From Anaerolineae bacterium (GTDB taxonomy: Bacteria; Chloroflexota; Anaerolineae; Aggregatilineales; Phototrophicaceae), in NCBI GenBank assembly GCA_022843385.1, contig JALHNT010000062.1, forward strand, positions 1 through 43,186: 43,186 nucleotides of DNA. The letters run 5' to 3'. Numbering within the stretch: the first letter of the stretch is position 1; every line of letters begins with the position of its first letter. The position numbers and the translations under genes are program-made. Shown here piece by piece: positions 8,446 to 16,081 of the stretch. A model generated the notes under the pieces. The model saw nothing but the letters and a program-made list of their open reading frames with translations, was not told the DNA's origin and made no database searches.

Positions 8446-8474
8446 CGTTTTTGCCTTAGTATCTATCCGTAAAG

Positions 8475-8548
8475 CTCACCCCCGTCTCGCCTGGCTCGAC
8501 TCCCCCTCGCCAATCGATTGACGAGGGCTGCGTAGCGGGGGGGTGAGG
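8475..8548 (-). terminator. Long palindrome after the second VWA lipoprotein gene
   Basis: Outer arms CTCACCCCC (8475-8483) and GGGGGGTGAG (8538-8547) enclose an inner stem CCCTCGCCAATC/GATTGACGAGGG (about 8503-8526). It shares this sequence pattern with 5248-5314, so it is a dispersed element. It lies 10 bases after the stop of the 8558-10333 gene. No U-run follows, so a role as a terminator or mRNA stabiliser is inferred from position only. Confidence 0.6.
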
Positions 8549-8557
8549 TGCGCGAAT

Positions 8558-10333
8558 TTAGAAGTAGCTGCCGATGATCTCCAAAATCTGACCGATGTTA
8601 TTCGGATCGCCGGACTGGACGCGGGTGGCGCTGGCGCGGGCGATGCTGCTCAGGGTGTCGATGTCGGCGTTGGAGCCATACGCCACCGGGATGACGATCA
8701 CCGGATTCAGTTCGTCGCGGCTGGCTTCGATGGCGCGCAGCACGCTGTTGAGGGCCGTGCCGCTGGCGGTATCCGCCCCATCGCTCAAGACCACCACCGC
8801 CCGGATGCGATCCCCATCGGGCTGCTCATTCAGGTCGCCGACGACGGTTGCGACGGCGTCGAACAGCGCTGTCCCGCCATCCGCCCGCAGGTTGACGATG
8901 GTGCGATCCAGTTCATCGCGGATGCTCTCGAAACGTTCCAGCGGCACGCGGTTGACGACGCTATCGCTGAAGGTGTAGAGCGCCACCCGGTTGCTGCTGT
9001 CCATATCGGCCAGGAAGCGCTGCGCGGCAGCTTTGGCCTGGTCGATCTTGCCTTCATCGAGCATCGAACCGGAGGTGTCGATCAGGATGACGACATCGGC
9101 CTGCTTCTTGACCAGCGCCCAGCTTTCCTGAATGGCGATGATGACATCGGCTTCCGGCACATCCAGCACCGTGCGCGGGCCTTCGGCCGTGACGCCATTT
9201 TCAGCCGTGAAGGGATAAGCCAGCGTCACCGCCGGGTTGACCGGACGGAAGCCCTCGCTCATGATGATCTCTTGCTGTGGTGGCAGCAGAACGTACTGGG
9301 TGAAGATGTCAGCGGCGTCCTTCTGCTCTGGCGTCACCCAGTCGGCATTGACGATGCCAAACGGATGCTCATGCCAGAACGTGCCTTCTTTAGGGTAGAG
9401 CGCCACCAGCTTCTCCGGCGGTTGATATTGAGTCTTGCCCTGATTGATGTAGATCAGGTCGTTCTCTTCCAGCGCCACGAAGTCCAGGTACTCCGGCCCC
9501 TGGGCGATGTACTCCTTGAACTCGGTGGTGCGGCGCGAATAATGGCGAATCAGACTTTCGATGTTGCGTACACCCTGCTGCACCGCTTCATCGCGCACCT
9601 GATCGATGGTGAGCTGGCGCCCGGTGAAGCCATTCTCGCGGGCAGCGGCATAGAACTCAGCGATGAGGGTAGAAAGGCCGGTCGAACTGATGCGGGGATC
9701 GGTATGACCGTAATAGACGGTACGGCGGCAGTTCGGAACACCATAATCACACCAGCCATTGGGACTGAGCAGCACATCCAGCAGCTCTTCCCAGCCGATG
9801 TCCTCATAACCCACCTTGTCGCGGATGGCCTGCAAGCGGCTCTCCCAGATCGCCATGACGACCGGCGCGTTGGCGGTGGGCTGAACATTCGCCAGATCGA
9901 ACAACTGGCGTCCGGCGCGTTCATTCGCCAGCGCCAGCCAATGGCTGACTGAGGGCGAGAAGATCACCGGACGGGCCACATTCTGATTGTTGGGGGCGAT
10001 GAGGGCGTTGACGATGCCCTGCATGACTGTACCGGATGAGCCACCCTTGCCATCGGTCAGGTCAGTCACCCAGATGGGACGTTCGCCGCTGGCGAGCGGC
10101 TGACCGGTGAGCGGGTTTTTGCCTTCGGTCGCCAGTTGGTTGAAGCTCTGGATGATGCGCGGCAGATATTGCGCGGACTCCGGCGCGTAGATGATGCTCA
10201 CGTCAATCGCGTTGCCGGGTTTGCCACCGGTGCTACTGACAGCGCCTCCACTGCTAATGGCATCGCAGGCGACCAGCAGCAGCGCCAGCAGCGTCACCAG
10301 GATAAGGGTGAGGCGTTTACGGGTGATGAACAT
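8558..10333 (-). CDS. Lipoprotein: solute-binding domain fused to VWA domain (paralogue 2)
   Basis: Exported lipoprotein of 591 residues, clearly homologous along its full length to the 5390-7246 product. The signal peptide ends in lipobox LVAC with Cys at about residue 23. Residues about 35-385 form a binding-protein-like domain sharing YYGHTDP, STGLS and HEHPFGIVNADWVT with the paralogue. The VWA domain spans about 412-591, with MIDAS DTSGS at 419-423 and SDGADTAS at 526-533. AAGGA precedes the ATG by 7 bases. It follows the 10368-11471 gene by 34 bases and is probably co-transcribed with it. No permease or ATPase is adjacent, so uptake is not shown; sensing or adhesion through the VWA is possible. 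Confidence 0.86.
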   Translation of the reverse strand: MFITRKRLTLILVTLLALLLVACDAISSGGAVSSTGGKPGNAIDVSIIYAPESAQYLPRIIQSFNQLATEGKNPLTGQPLASGERPIWVTDLTDGKGGSSGTVMQGIVNALIAPNNQNVARPVIFSPSVSHWLALANERAGRQLFDLANVQPTANAPVVMAIWESRLQAIRDKVGYEDIGWEELLDVLLSPNGWCDYGVPNCRRTVYYGHTDPRISSTGLSTLIAEFYAAARENGFTGRQLTIDQVRDEAVQQGVRNIESLIRHYSRRTTEFKEYIAQGPEYLDFVALEENDLIYINQGKTQYQPPEKLVALYPKEGTFWHEHPFGIVNADWVTPEQKDAADIFTQYVLLPPQQEIIMSEGFRPVNPAVTLAYPFTAENGVTAEGPRTVLDVPEADVIIAIQESWALVKKQADVVILIDTSGSMLDEGKIDQAKAAAQRFLADMDSSNRVALYTFSDSVVNRVPLERFESIRDELDRTIVNLRADGGTALFDAVATVVGDLNEQPDGDRIRAVVVLSDGADTASGTALNSVLRAIEASRDELNPVIVIPVAYGSNADIDTLSSIARASATRVQSGDPNNIGQILEIIGSYF

Positions 10334-10367
10334 GTCACAATCCTTCTTTTTTGAACTGACGACGGTC

Positions 10368-11471
10368 TTAGCGAACCGTCCCTGACCATTGAATCAGACC
10401 CTGAACATCGCTGATGGCCGGCGCGGCAACCGTGTTAAACGCCGGCAGTTGGAATTCGATGCCATATTGTGCGCCGGTGCGAAACAGTGCGTCGGTGGCC
10501 GTGACTTCACCGGACTGCGACCGCAGCCCCATCTCGCGCGCCTTCACCTGATAATCGGGGCGTTGCAGCCACTCGGCCAATAGCTGCACGGCTTGCGCTT
10601 TCTCCGGCACAACCGTTGTCCCCTGCCAGCCTGCCAGCGGGAAATCCAGCACGAACTGATAATCGGGATAACCCAGCACAATCGGATCGGTGCCGGGGGT
10701 GCCGGGCAGTCCGTTGAGCCACTGAACTTCGGGGAAGATCGCCAGTTCAACCACCGACGCTCCCCGGCTGACCATGGCGCTGACCGGATCGGCTCCCAGC
10801 GTGGTGAAGTTGACCGCGCTCAGGACAGGCTGCATCTGTTCCCGAAAAGCCTGCTGATTGACCACCCCGCCGCTGAGTGTGGTCGATTGATTGAGCGCCC
10901 CGGCAGCCGAGAGCAGCGCCGCCAGCCCGCCCATCTTGCGGTTAGGCTGTGCCAGACCGATCTTGATGAACTGCCATTCGGATTGACCGCCAATCGTCGC
11001 CCAGGATTCCTGACGGGCTGCCGCCGCGACGCTCGACCAGTCGAAGGCCGCGCCATCGCGGGTGATGATATTGACGCGACTCTGATAGCCGCCCCAGACC
11101 AGCGGCGTACTCGCCAGCGACGGCACCAACGTGGTCAGCGGTTGGCCGTTCTGGGTGGCGTAGGCCAATGACAAGCTCGACGCGGGTATCCAGGCGTCGG
11201 GATGCTGCTCAGGCGTCCAGCGCGTGCTGCCCTGCCACACTTCCAGGTCATCCAGCGGTGTGACCCGAAACAAGACCGGGCGGCCATTAATCACTGGAGC
11301 CGAAGCATTCAAAGCCGTAACGACGCTATCGACCCAGCGACTCGCCAGCGGATCCACCACAACATTCACTTCGAGCGGGGGCTGTGCACCCAGGAAGCGG
11401 CTGAGGCCGATGATGCCGAGTGCGATGAGAATGAACAGGATAATGAAAATGGTTCCGCGTTTCGCTTTCAT
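10368..11471 (-). CDS. Membrane-anchored solute-binding-like protein
   Basis: 367 residues with one N-terminal membrane segment (about 7-27) that lacks a lipobox, so the protein is probably anchored by an uncleaved signal. The rest resembles a periplasmic-binding-protein type II fold: an early LEVNVVVDPLASRWVDSVVTALN strand-helix, the AWIPASSLSLAY block, and a late EKAQAVQLLAEWLQRP helix. It has no VWA domain but probably shares ancestry with the N-terminal parts of its downstream partners. AGGAAG precedes the ATG. It is the first gene of a two-gene unit with the 8558-10333 lipoprotein. A possible promoter (TTGTTA, 16-base gap, TATGTT) is visible upstream on the minus strand. Ligand unknown. 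Confidence 0.75.
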   Translation of the reverse strand: MKAKRGTIFIILFILIALGIIGLSRFLGAQPPLEVNVVVDPLASRWVDSVVTALNASAPVINGRPVLFRVTPLDDLEVWQGSTRWTPEQHPDAWIPASSLSLAYATQNGQPLTTLVPSLASTPLVWGGYQSRVNIITRDGAAFDWSSVAAAARQESWATIGGQSEWQFIKIGLAQPNRKMGGLAALLSAAGALNQSTTLSGGVVNQQAFREQMQPVLSAVNFTTLGADPVSAMVSRGASVVELAIFPEVQWLNGLPGTPGTDPIVLGYPDYQFVLDFPLAGWQGTTVVPEKAQAVQLLAEWLQRPDYQVKAREMGLRSQSGEVTATDALFRTGAQYGIEFQLPAFNTVAAPAISDVQGLIQWSGTVR

Positions 11472-11613
11472 CCGATCTTCCTGTTAAATGATCCTCATTC
11501 ACCAATACGAGTGTACCGGATCAGGGAGTTGCGCAGTTCCCTCAAGATTGGGGGTATCTCTAGCATAACATAGATACACACCGTCTTGTAACAACCTTTC
11601 GCCGGGAGTCCTA

Positions 11614-11642
11614 TTGGTCGGAAAGATTGATCGGCATATAAT
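11614..11642 (+). promoter_or_regulatory. Sigma-70-like promoter of the LysM gene
   Basis: TTGGTC at 11614-11619 and a perfect TATAAT at 11637-11642 are 17 bases apart. Transcription would start near 11649, giving a leader of about 30 bases before the ATG at 11681. Confidence 0.75.
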
Positions 11643-11680
11643 GAAGGTACTTTTATTGATGTCTATTGGAGGGTGTGTCG

Positions 11681-12466
11681 ATGCGCTTTCGTCTATTCCT
11701 CAGTCTCGTCGCCTCGGCCCTGCTGGTGATCGGAGGCGCATTCGCGGTCTTCGCCCAGGATCAAACCTATACCGTCGAACAGGGCGATACGCTGGATGGC
11801 ATCGCGGCGATCTTCGATGTGCAGGTGGCCTGCCTGGCGAGCGGCAACAACATCGGGCGCGGCGACCTGCTCAAACCTGGTCAGGTGTTGAACATCAGCT
11901 TCGACTGCCCGCGTTATGATGGCGTCGATTTTGTCACCAACCCGCGTGGCGATGACGGCCAACCCGCACCCGAACCGGGCCAGGGTGGCGGTGATGTCGC
12001 GCCGGCGGATGTCACAGGCAGCAGCTACATCGTCGAACGCGGCGACACGCTCGATACGATTGGTCAGGAACTCAATGTCTCATCGGTCGCCATTCAGGTC
12101 GCCAACGGCCTGCGCCCCGGCGATCTGCTGGTCATCGGTCAGGAACTTATCATCCCGGAAGGCGCACCGGCGTATGGTCAATTCCCGGCGCTGACCAATC
12201 CCTCCAATCCCTCCAGCCCGGACAACGAACTGGGTCAGGGTGGTGGTGGCGCGGCGACATTGGCCGAAGGCAATGTTGAGTATGTGGTGCAGCCGTTGGA
12301 TGTACTGGACTTGATCGGCGCAGAATTCGATGCCGCTGCCTCGTGCATCGCGGCGGATAACAACCTGGAAGCGCCCTTCCGCATCTTCCCCGGTCAGGTG
12401 CTGCTGATCTCCACCGCCTGCCCGCGTTATGATGGCGAGGCGTTTGTGGTGAATCCGCGCGGTTAG
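11681..12466 (+). CDS. Secreted protein with three LysM domains
   Basis: 261-residue exported protein. A signal peptide covers about 1-27 (RFRLFLSLVASALLVIGG, cleavage near FAQ-DQ). Three LysM-type modules follow: YTVEQGDTLDGIA (about 30-75), YIVERGDTLDTIG (about 118-162) and EYVVQPLDVLDLIG (about 203-248). LysM binds N-acetylglucosamine polymers such as peptidoglycan. Modules 1 and 3 each have a cysteine pair and a CPRYDGxxFVxNPRG tail; module 2 has neither, so it is of a different type. Gly/Pro-rich linkers separate them. There is no enzyme domain. The start at 11681 was chosen because GGAGGG ends 7 bases upstream; the in-frame codon at 11666 lies before it. Confidence 0.9.
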   Translation: MRFRLFLSLVASALLVIGGAFAVFAQDQTYTVEQGDTLDGIAAIFDVQVACLASGNNIGRGDLLKPGQVLNISFDCPRYDGVDFVTNPRGDDGQPAPEPGQGGGDVAPADVTGSSYIVERGDTLDTIGQELNVSSVAIQVANGLRPGDLLVIGQELIIPEGAPAYGQFPALTNPSNPSSPDNELGQGGGGAATLAEGNVEYVVQPLDVLDLIGAEFDAAASCIAADNNLEAPFRIFPGQVLLISTACPRYDGEAFVVNPRG

Positions 12467-12487
12467 ACTGACCGCAGTCACGAAATA

Positions 12488-12527
12488 AAAGAGGCGGCTC
12501 CCCAGGGAAGACCGCCTCTTTGTTTTT
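12488..12527. terminator. Bidirectional intrinsic terminator
   Basis: A perfect 10-bp stem, AAAGAGGCGG (12488-12497) with CCGCCTCTTT (12512-12521), is followed by TTTTT on the plus strand and by a T-rich run on the minus strand. It lies between the convergent LysM gene and the 12544-13176 gene and can serve both. Confidence 0.88.
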
Positions 12528-12543
12528 CAGTCAAGCTTCACTC

Positions 12544-13176
12544 TTACAAGGCGTTGGGCGCTGTTCCCTGCACCTTGCGCTGGACAAAGGTCAGGAATGG
12601 GTAAGCCAGCTTGGTCTTGTCCGGGCGTCCGGCTTCGAAATAGGGGCGATTGGCTTCTTCAAAATCGCGGTGAAGCCGCATGATCTCGCGAATTTGCAGC
12701 TCGGATGGCTCGTTACGGAACAAAGTGACTACCGTCGAATACGAACCAGCGGCGAACACCAACCACTGCTTGGCGCTGATCTTGCGCACTTCGCGCTCAA
12801 CCATCTTGGTGCGTTGGACTTGCAAGGTGTAATCGTTCAGGATCGGAGCGAGCTTGTCCGGCGCGACATCGAAATCGCCCAACGTTTCCAACTGAGTCAG
12901 CGTTCGGTTGTGGAAGATGGCGATGCCAACCGCCTTGCCCATATGGGCCTGCTTGACAGCGTAGGTCGGCGGCATATCATGCAGCAAACCCATCACCATG
13001 TCTGGCTGATTGCTGCTGGAAGCCATATCCGCCAGGGTAAGCTGCCCAGTGTAGCGTTCGTAAATGATGTGAAATTGCTCGCGGCTGATGATCCCTTCCG
13101 CGAACTCGGCGATCAGCTTTTGAATTTTGTGCTGAACCTGCGTCTTGAACGCCTGCGCCTTCACTTGTGGATCCAT
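12544..13176 (-). CDS. Conserved-looking cytoplasmic protein of unknown function
   Basis: 210 residues, no signal peptide or membrane segment, rich in helix-forming Lys/Gln/Glu runs at the N-terminus (about 1-45). I do not recognise the family. A stretch near 130-165 (VEREVRKISAKQWLVFAAGSY) could form the core, followed by a helical QIREIMRLHRDFEEANRPYF segment. The ATG at 13176 was chosen over the frame start 13212: AAGGA lies 6 bases upstream, and a good promoter at 13208-13234 would start transcription inside the longer version. It is a single-gene unit convergent with the LysM gene. No function is proposed. Confidence 0.7.
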   Translation of the reverse strand: MDPQVKAQAFKTQVQHKIQKLIAEFAEGIISREQFHIIYERYTGQLTLADMASSSNQPDMVMGLLHDMPPTYAVKQAHMGKAVGIAIFHNRTLTQLETLGDFDVAPDKLAPILNDYTLQVQRTKMVEREVRKISAKQWLVFAAGSYSTVVTLFRNEPSELQIREIMRLHRDFEEANRPYFEAGRPDKTKLAYPFLTFVQRKVQGTAPNAL

Positions 13177-13207
13177 AATAAGTCCTTGCAGATGATTGAA
13201 TACTTCG

Positions 13208-13234
13208 ATCATAACACGAATTAAGTCTCGTCAA
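13208..13234 (-). promoter_or_regulatory. Sigma-70-like promoter of the 12544-13176 gene
   Basis: On the minus strand TTGACG (13234-13229) and TATGAT (13213-13208) are 15 bases apart, or 16 if the -35 is read as TTTGAC. The start of transcription would fall near 13201, downstream of the alternative start codon at 13212. Confidence 0.6.
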
Positions 13235-13375
13235 AGCATTGTCATCTTTACGAACCTTCAGAATTTATGAAGATTTCACATCTCGCTCTCGGCCAGTTTA
13301 TCCGGTGAATGGTTAAGACTTTATCACCCGATCCTAGACCTTTTTCCCATAGGTCGTGGCTACAAGAACAGGTAT

Positions 13376-13391
13376 TGTGAAGCAGATTACA
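13376..13391. promoter_or_regulatory. CRP/FNR-like box upstream of the cohesin/dockerin gene
   Basis: TGTGA-AGCAGA-TTACA fits the CRP-family pattern TGTGA-N6-TCACA with one change. Its centre lies 56 bases before the ATG at 13440. Two further boxes of the same form are at 17857-17872 and 17920-17935. It is followed at once by a hairpin, GGCAAGG-GATTT-CCTTGCC (13394-13412), in the leader. Confidence 0.5.
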
Positions 13392-13439
13392 TAGGCAAGG
13401 GATTTCCTTGCCGTGTTGTGTTGGGATAAAGGGACGCCT

Positions 13440-15881
13440 ATGCTGTCAACAACCCGCGCAAAAACATTGCTCTTTTTATTCGGCCTCATCCTTCTCAGTT
13501 CGTTCGTCATCACTCGGCAGCCGGTTGAAGCCCAGACCGGCAATATCGTCTTCCCCATCGGGCAGGGATTCACGGATGTCATCACCCGTCAGGTCATTCG
13601 TACCGCAGATGACCGGCTGATCGTGGTGGCGGGCAAAGCCCAGTACAGCAAGGCGCTGCGCATCTACTGGATGACCACACCCGGTCTGCCCACCCAGACG
13701 AGCAACTTCAATGGACAGGTCGAGATCACCCTGCCCGCCAATATCATCTCAGCCGATGCCGTTTATGACGGCGGCACAACGGTGCATATCCTGGTCAATG
13801 CTCAGGATGGCCGGCTGTATGATGTGCCATTCAACACCGCCACCAACAGCGCCCGACCGACCTTGACACTGGCGACCAACAGCGGCACCGTACAGGGCGA
13901 ATATATTGGCACCTCCGGCGTGTCCGGCATGATCGATACGTCCGGTCTGCTGCATGTGGCTTACTGGACTAACGGGGGGCGCATCGTGCATCAGGCGTAC
14001 AGCTACAACGCTGGCAGCAATGCGCTGACCCCATCCGGCAGCTCGACTCCGGTGGACAGCGCCGGCAGCGCCAATCATCCGGCAGTCGCCGTGTCGCCCT
14101 TCGATAACAGCCTGACCGTCGCCTGGGTATCGCAGGCCACGAACCCGGCCCGCATCCTGGCGCGGACGCGCAGCGCCGCTGGGAGCTGGGGTGCCATCGA
14201 GACCGTCAGTGCGCATCCGGTGTGGACGAGCGCGAACTCTGGCATCAACATTGACCAGGGGCCGGCCATCGTCATTGGCGCGAACGGCACCAAACATCTG
14301 ACCTATATCCAGAACTGGGATAATACCGGGGATTACGGGCGGGTTCATTATGCCAAACGCGCGGTCAATGATACGGGCTGGACTGATTTTCCGCTGAATA
14401 CCTACAGCCATAATCCGGCTCCGGCGCTGGACAGCAGCGGTCAGCTCTATATCATCGGTCATGGCCCCAGTCTGACCGGGCAGAACAATGATATGTACTA
14501 CATGAAACAGAACCCGGATGGCACCTGGCCGCCGATCACGCTGTTTGCCCAACACAGCGGCAACAACTGGATGGATGCCAGCGCCTCTGTCAAATGGTCG
14601 GTCGTCGGCTGGAATCGTCCGGATGCGGTGGAGTTCATTTTCTTCAGCGCCAACAACGGCACTTACAACGACACCACCCTGTATTATGGTCGGCTGCCGC
14701 TGGCGGCACAGCAGCCTGCTACAGCAACCGCAACATCAACACCGACTGCCATCCCAACCGCGACCGCGACTGCCACCCTGCCGCCCACAGCGACGCTCAC
14801 CGAGACCCCGCTGCCGACGGTGACGCCGACGCCGCTGCCCACCGAGACGCCCACGCCCTTACCACCGCCGGTTGCGCCATCGCTGCGCGTCGAGCCGGAT
14901 CAGACAGTGGTGCAGCCGGGGACGGTCATCAACGTCCGCCTGAACATCTACAATGCCGTCAATCTCTATGGTCTCCAGGCCCAGTGCAATGTCGATCCGA
15001 CGCTGCTGGCTGGCGTGGGACGGTTGGAAAGCGATGGCTTCAACGCCGGCAATGCCTTCTTCGTCGATGGTGGCTATCAACCAGACGGCACCTGGCTGGT
15101 AGCGGCGACCCGTTTGCAGCCCAACCCGGCCATCAACGGCAATGCCACCGGTTTCATTCTGCAATACCAGGCACTCACCGTTGGCGCGAGTCCGATCACC
15201 TGTGCCGTCCTCGGCGCGGATGATCGGGGTGCGGTTGTGCCGCTGGAGAGCATCGCGTCGATTGTGACGATTGCCGCCCAGCCGACTGAACCGCCGCCCA
15301 GCACGGCGACCTTCACCCCGGAGCCGACGCTCTCCCTGACGCCGGAGCCGACCTTCACCTTCACGCCGGAACCGACGTTGACCTTCACCCCCATCCCGAC
15401 CCTGCCGCCCACCGATGTGCCGAGCGCCACGCCGGTCACCGGCAGCCGCATCCAGGGATCGGTGACCTATACCTTCGCGCCGGATAACAGCGGCATCACG
15501 GTGCAGTTGGTGCAGGATAATGTGCCGATTGCCCAGCAGGTGACTCTGGCCGATGGCCGCTACGCCTTCGATGTCGTGCCGGTCGGAGCCTATCAGGTGG
15601 TGGCCGCCGCGCCGCAGCATCTGGCGATCCTCTTCAATGTGGCGATTGCCAGCGATGGCACGCTGATTGATCTGGGAATCGGTGCGCTGCCGAGCGGCGA
15701 TGCCGATGGCAATCAGGTGGTGGATGTGATCGACGCCTCGTTGATCGGTTCGAACCTGGGGCTGGCCGCGCCGCCGGCACCGAACACGGCTGACCTCAAC
15801 CGCGATGGTCAGGTCAACATCCTCGATCTGGTGATGATCGGGCGCAGCTTCGGCTTCCGCGGCCCGGTCGTCCTTCAGTAG
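13440..15881 (+). CDS. Large secreted protein with propeller-like repeats, cohesin and dockerin modules
   Basis: 813-residue exported protein. Residues 1-32 are a signal peptide (FLFGLILLSSFVI, cleavage near VEA-QT). Residues about 40-425 are beta-rich and resemble BNR/sialidase-type propellers (repeated VAWVSQ, HLTYIQ-like strands with Asp-rich turns). A Thr/Pro linker spans about 427-477. A cohesin-like beta domain is at about 481-611 (PDQTVVQPGTVINVRLNIYN). A second TFTPEP linker follows (615-664), then a carboxypeptidase-regulatory-like domain (667-751) and a type I dockerin (753-807) with two calcium loops, GDADGNQVVDVID and DLNRDGQVNILD. The ATG at 13440 has AAAGGG upstream and starts the signal. 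Catalytic residues are not evident; a binding role outside the cell is likely. Confidence 0.82.
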   Translation: MLSTTRAKTLLFLFGLILLSSFVITRQPVEAQTGNIVFPIGQGFTDVITRQVIRTADDRLIVVAGKAQYSKALRIYWMTTPGLPTQTSNFNGQVEITLPANIISADAVYDGGTTVHILVNAQDGRLYDVPFNTATNSARPTLTLATNSGTVQGEYIGTSGVSGMIDTSGLLHVAYWTNGGRIVHQAYSYNAGSNALTPSGSSTPVDSAGSANHPAVAVSPFDNSLTVAWVSQATNPARILARTRSAAGSWGAIETVSAHPVWTSANSGINIDQGPAIVIGANGTKHLTYIQNWDNTGDYGRVHYAKRAVNDTGWTDFPLNTYSHNPAPALDSSGQLYIIGHGPSLTGQNNDMYYMKQNPDGTWPPITLFAQHSGNNWMDASASVKWSVVGWNRPDAVEFIFFSANNGTYNDTTLYYGRLPLAAQQPATATATSTPTAIPTATATATLPPTATLTETPLPTVTPTPLPTETPTPLPPPVAPSLRVEPDQTVVQPGTVINVRLNIYNAVNLYGLQAQCNVDPTLLAGVGRLESDGFNAGNAFFVDGGYQPDGTWLVAATRLQPNPAINGNATGFILQYQALTVGASPITCAVLGADDRGAVVPLESIASIVTIAAQPTEPPPSTATFTPEPTLSLTPEPTFTFTPEPTLTFTPIPTLPPTDVPSATPVTGSRIQGSVTYTFAPDNSGITVQLVQDNVPIAQQVTLADGRYAFDVVPVGAYQVVAAAPQHLAILFNVAIASDGTLIDLGIGALPSGDADGNQVVDVIDASLIGSNLGLAAPPAPNTADLNRDGQVNILDLVMIGRSFGFRGPVVLQ

Positions 15882-15895
15882 TCCTGCTTCACAGT

Positions 15896-15920
15896 GGGGC
15901 GATGTAAAAGTCGCCCCCTT
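15896..15920 (+). terminator. Probable terminator after the cohesin/dockerin gene
   Basis: GGGGCGA (15896-15902) pairs with TCGCCCC (15911-15917) around an 8-base loop, followed by only a short CTTT. The stem is strong but the T-run is weak. Confidence 0.5.
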
Positions 15921-16081
15921 TCGCCCTGCTTCTAGAACTGCCACATGCAAGATGACCGCTACAACCATTGATCTCCAGCGATTAGTCCTTCTGGTCGCGT
16001 CACTGAGTTTGAGTCCCTGTTGCCATAAGGCTGTCACCCGTCGGTGATAAACTGGAACGGCACCAACAGAGGAGATACGCC

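Noticed and set aside
8543..9952. Long plus-strand open frame of 469 codons
   Set aside because: Same situation as above, opposite the second lipoprotein gene; the product is a low-complexity mix of Arg, His, Asp and Gly.
14594..15223. His/Asp-rich plus-strand frame inside the secreted protein gene
   Set aside because: It is a frame-shifted reading of the Thr/Pro linker and cohesin codons, with no start signal.
13440..15881. Cellulosome scaffoldin
   Set aside because: Only one cohesin-like and one dockerin module, and no cellulase genes nearby; a more general adhesion or binding role fits better.
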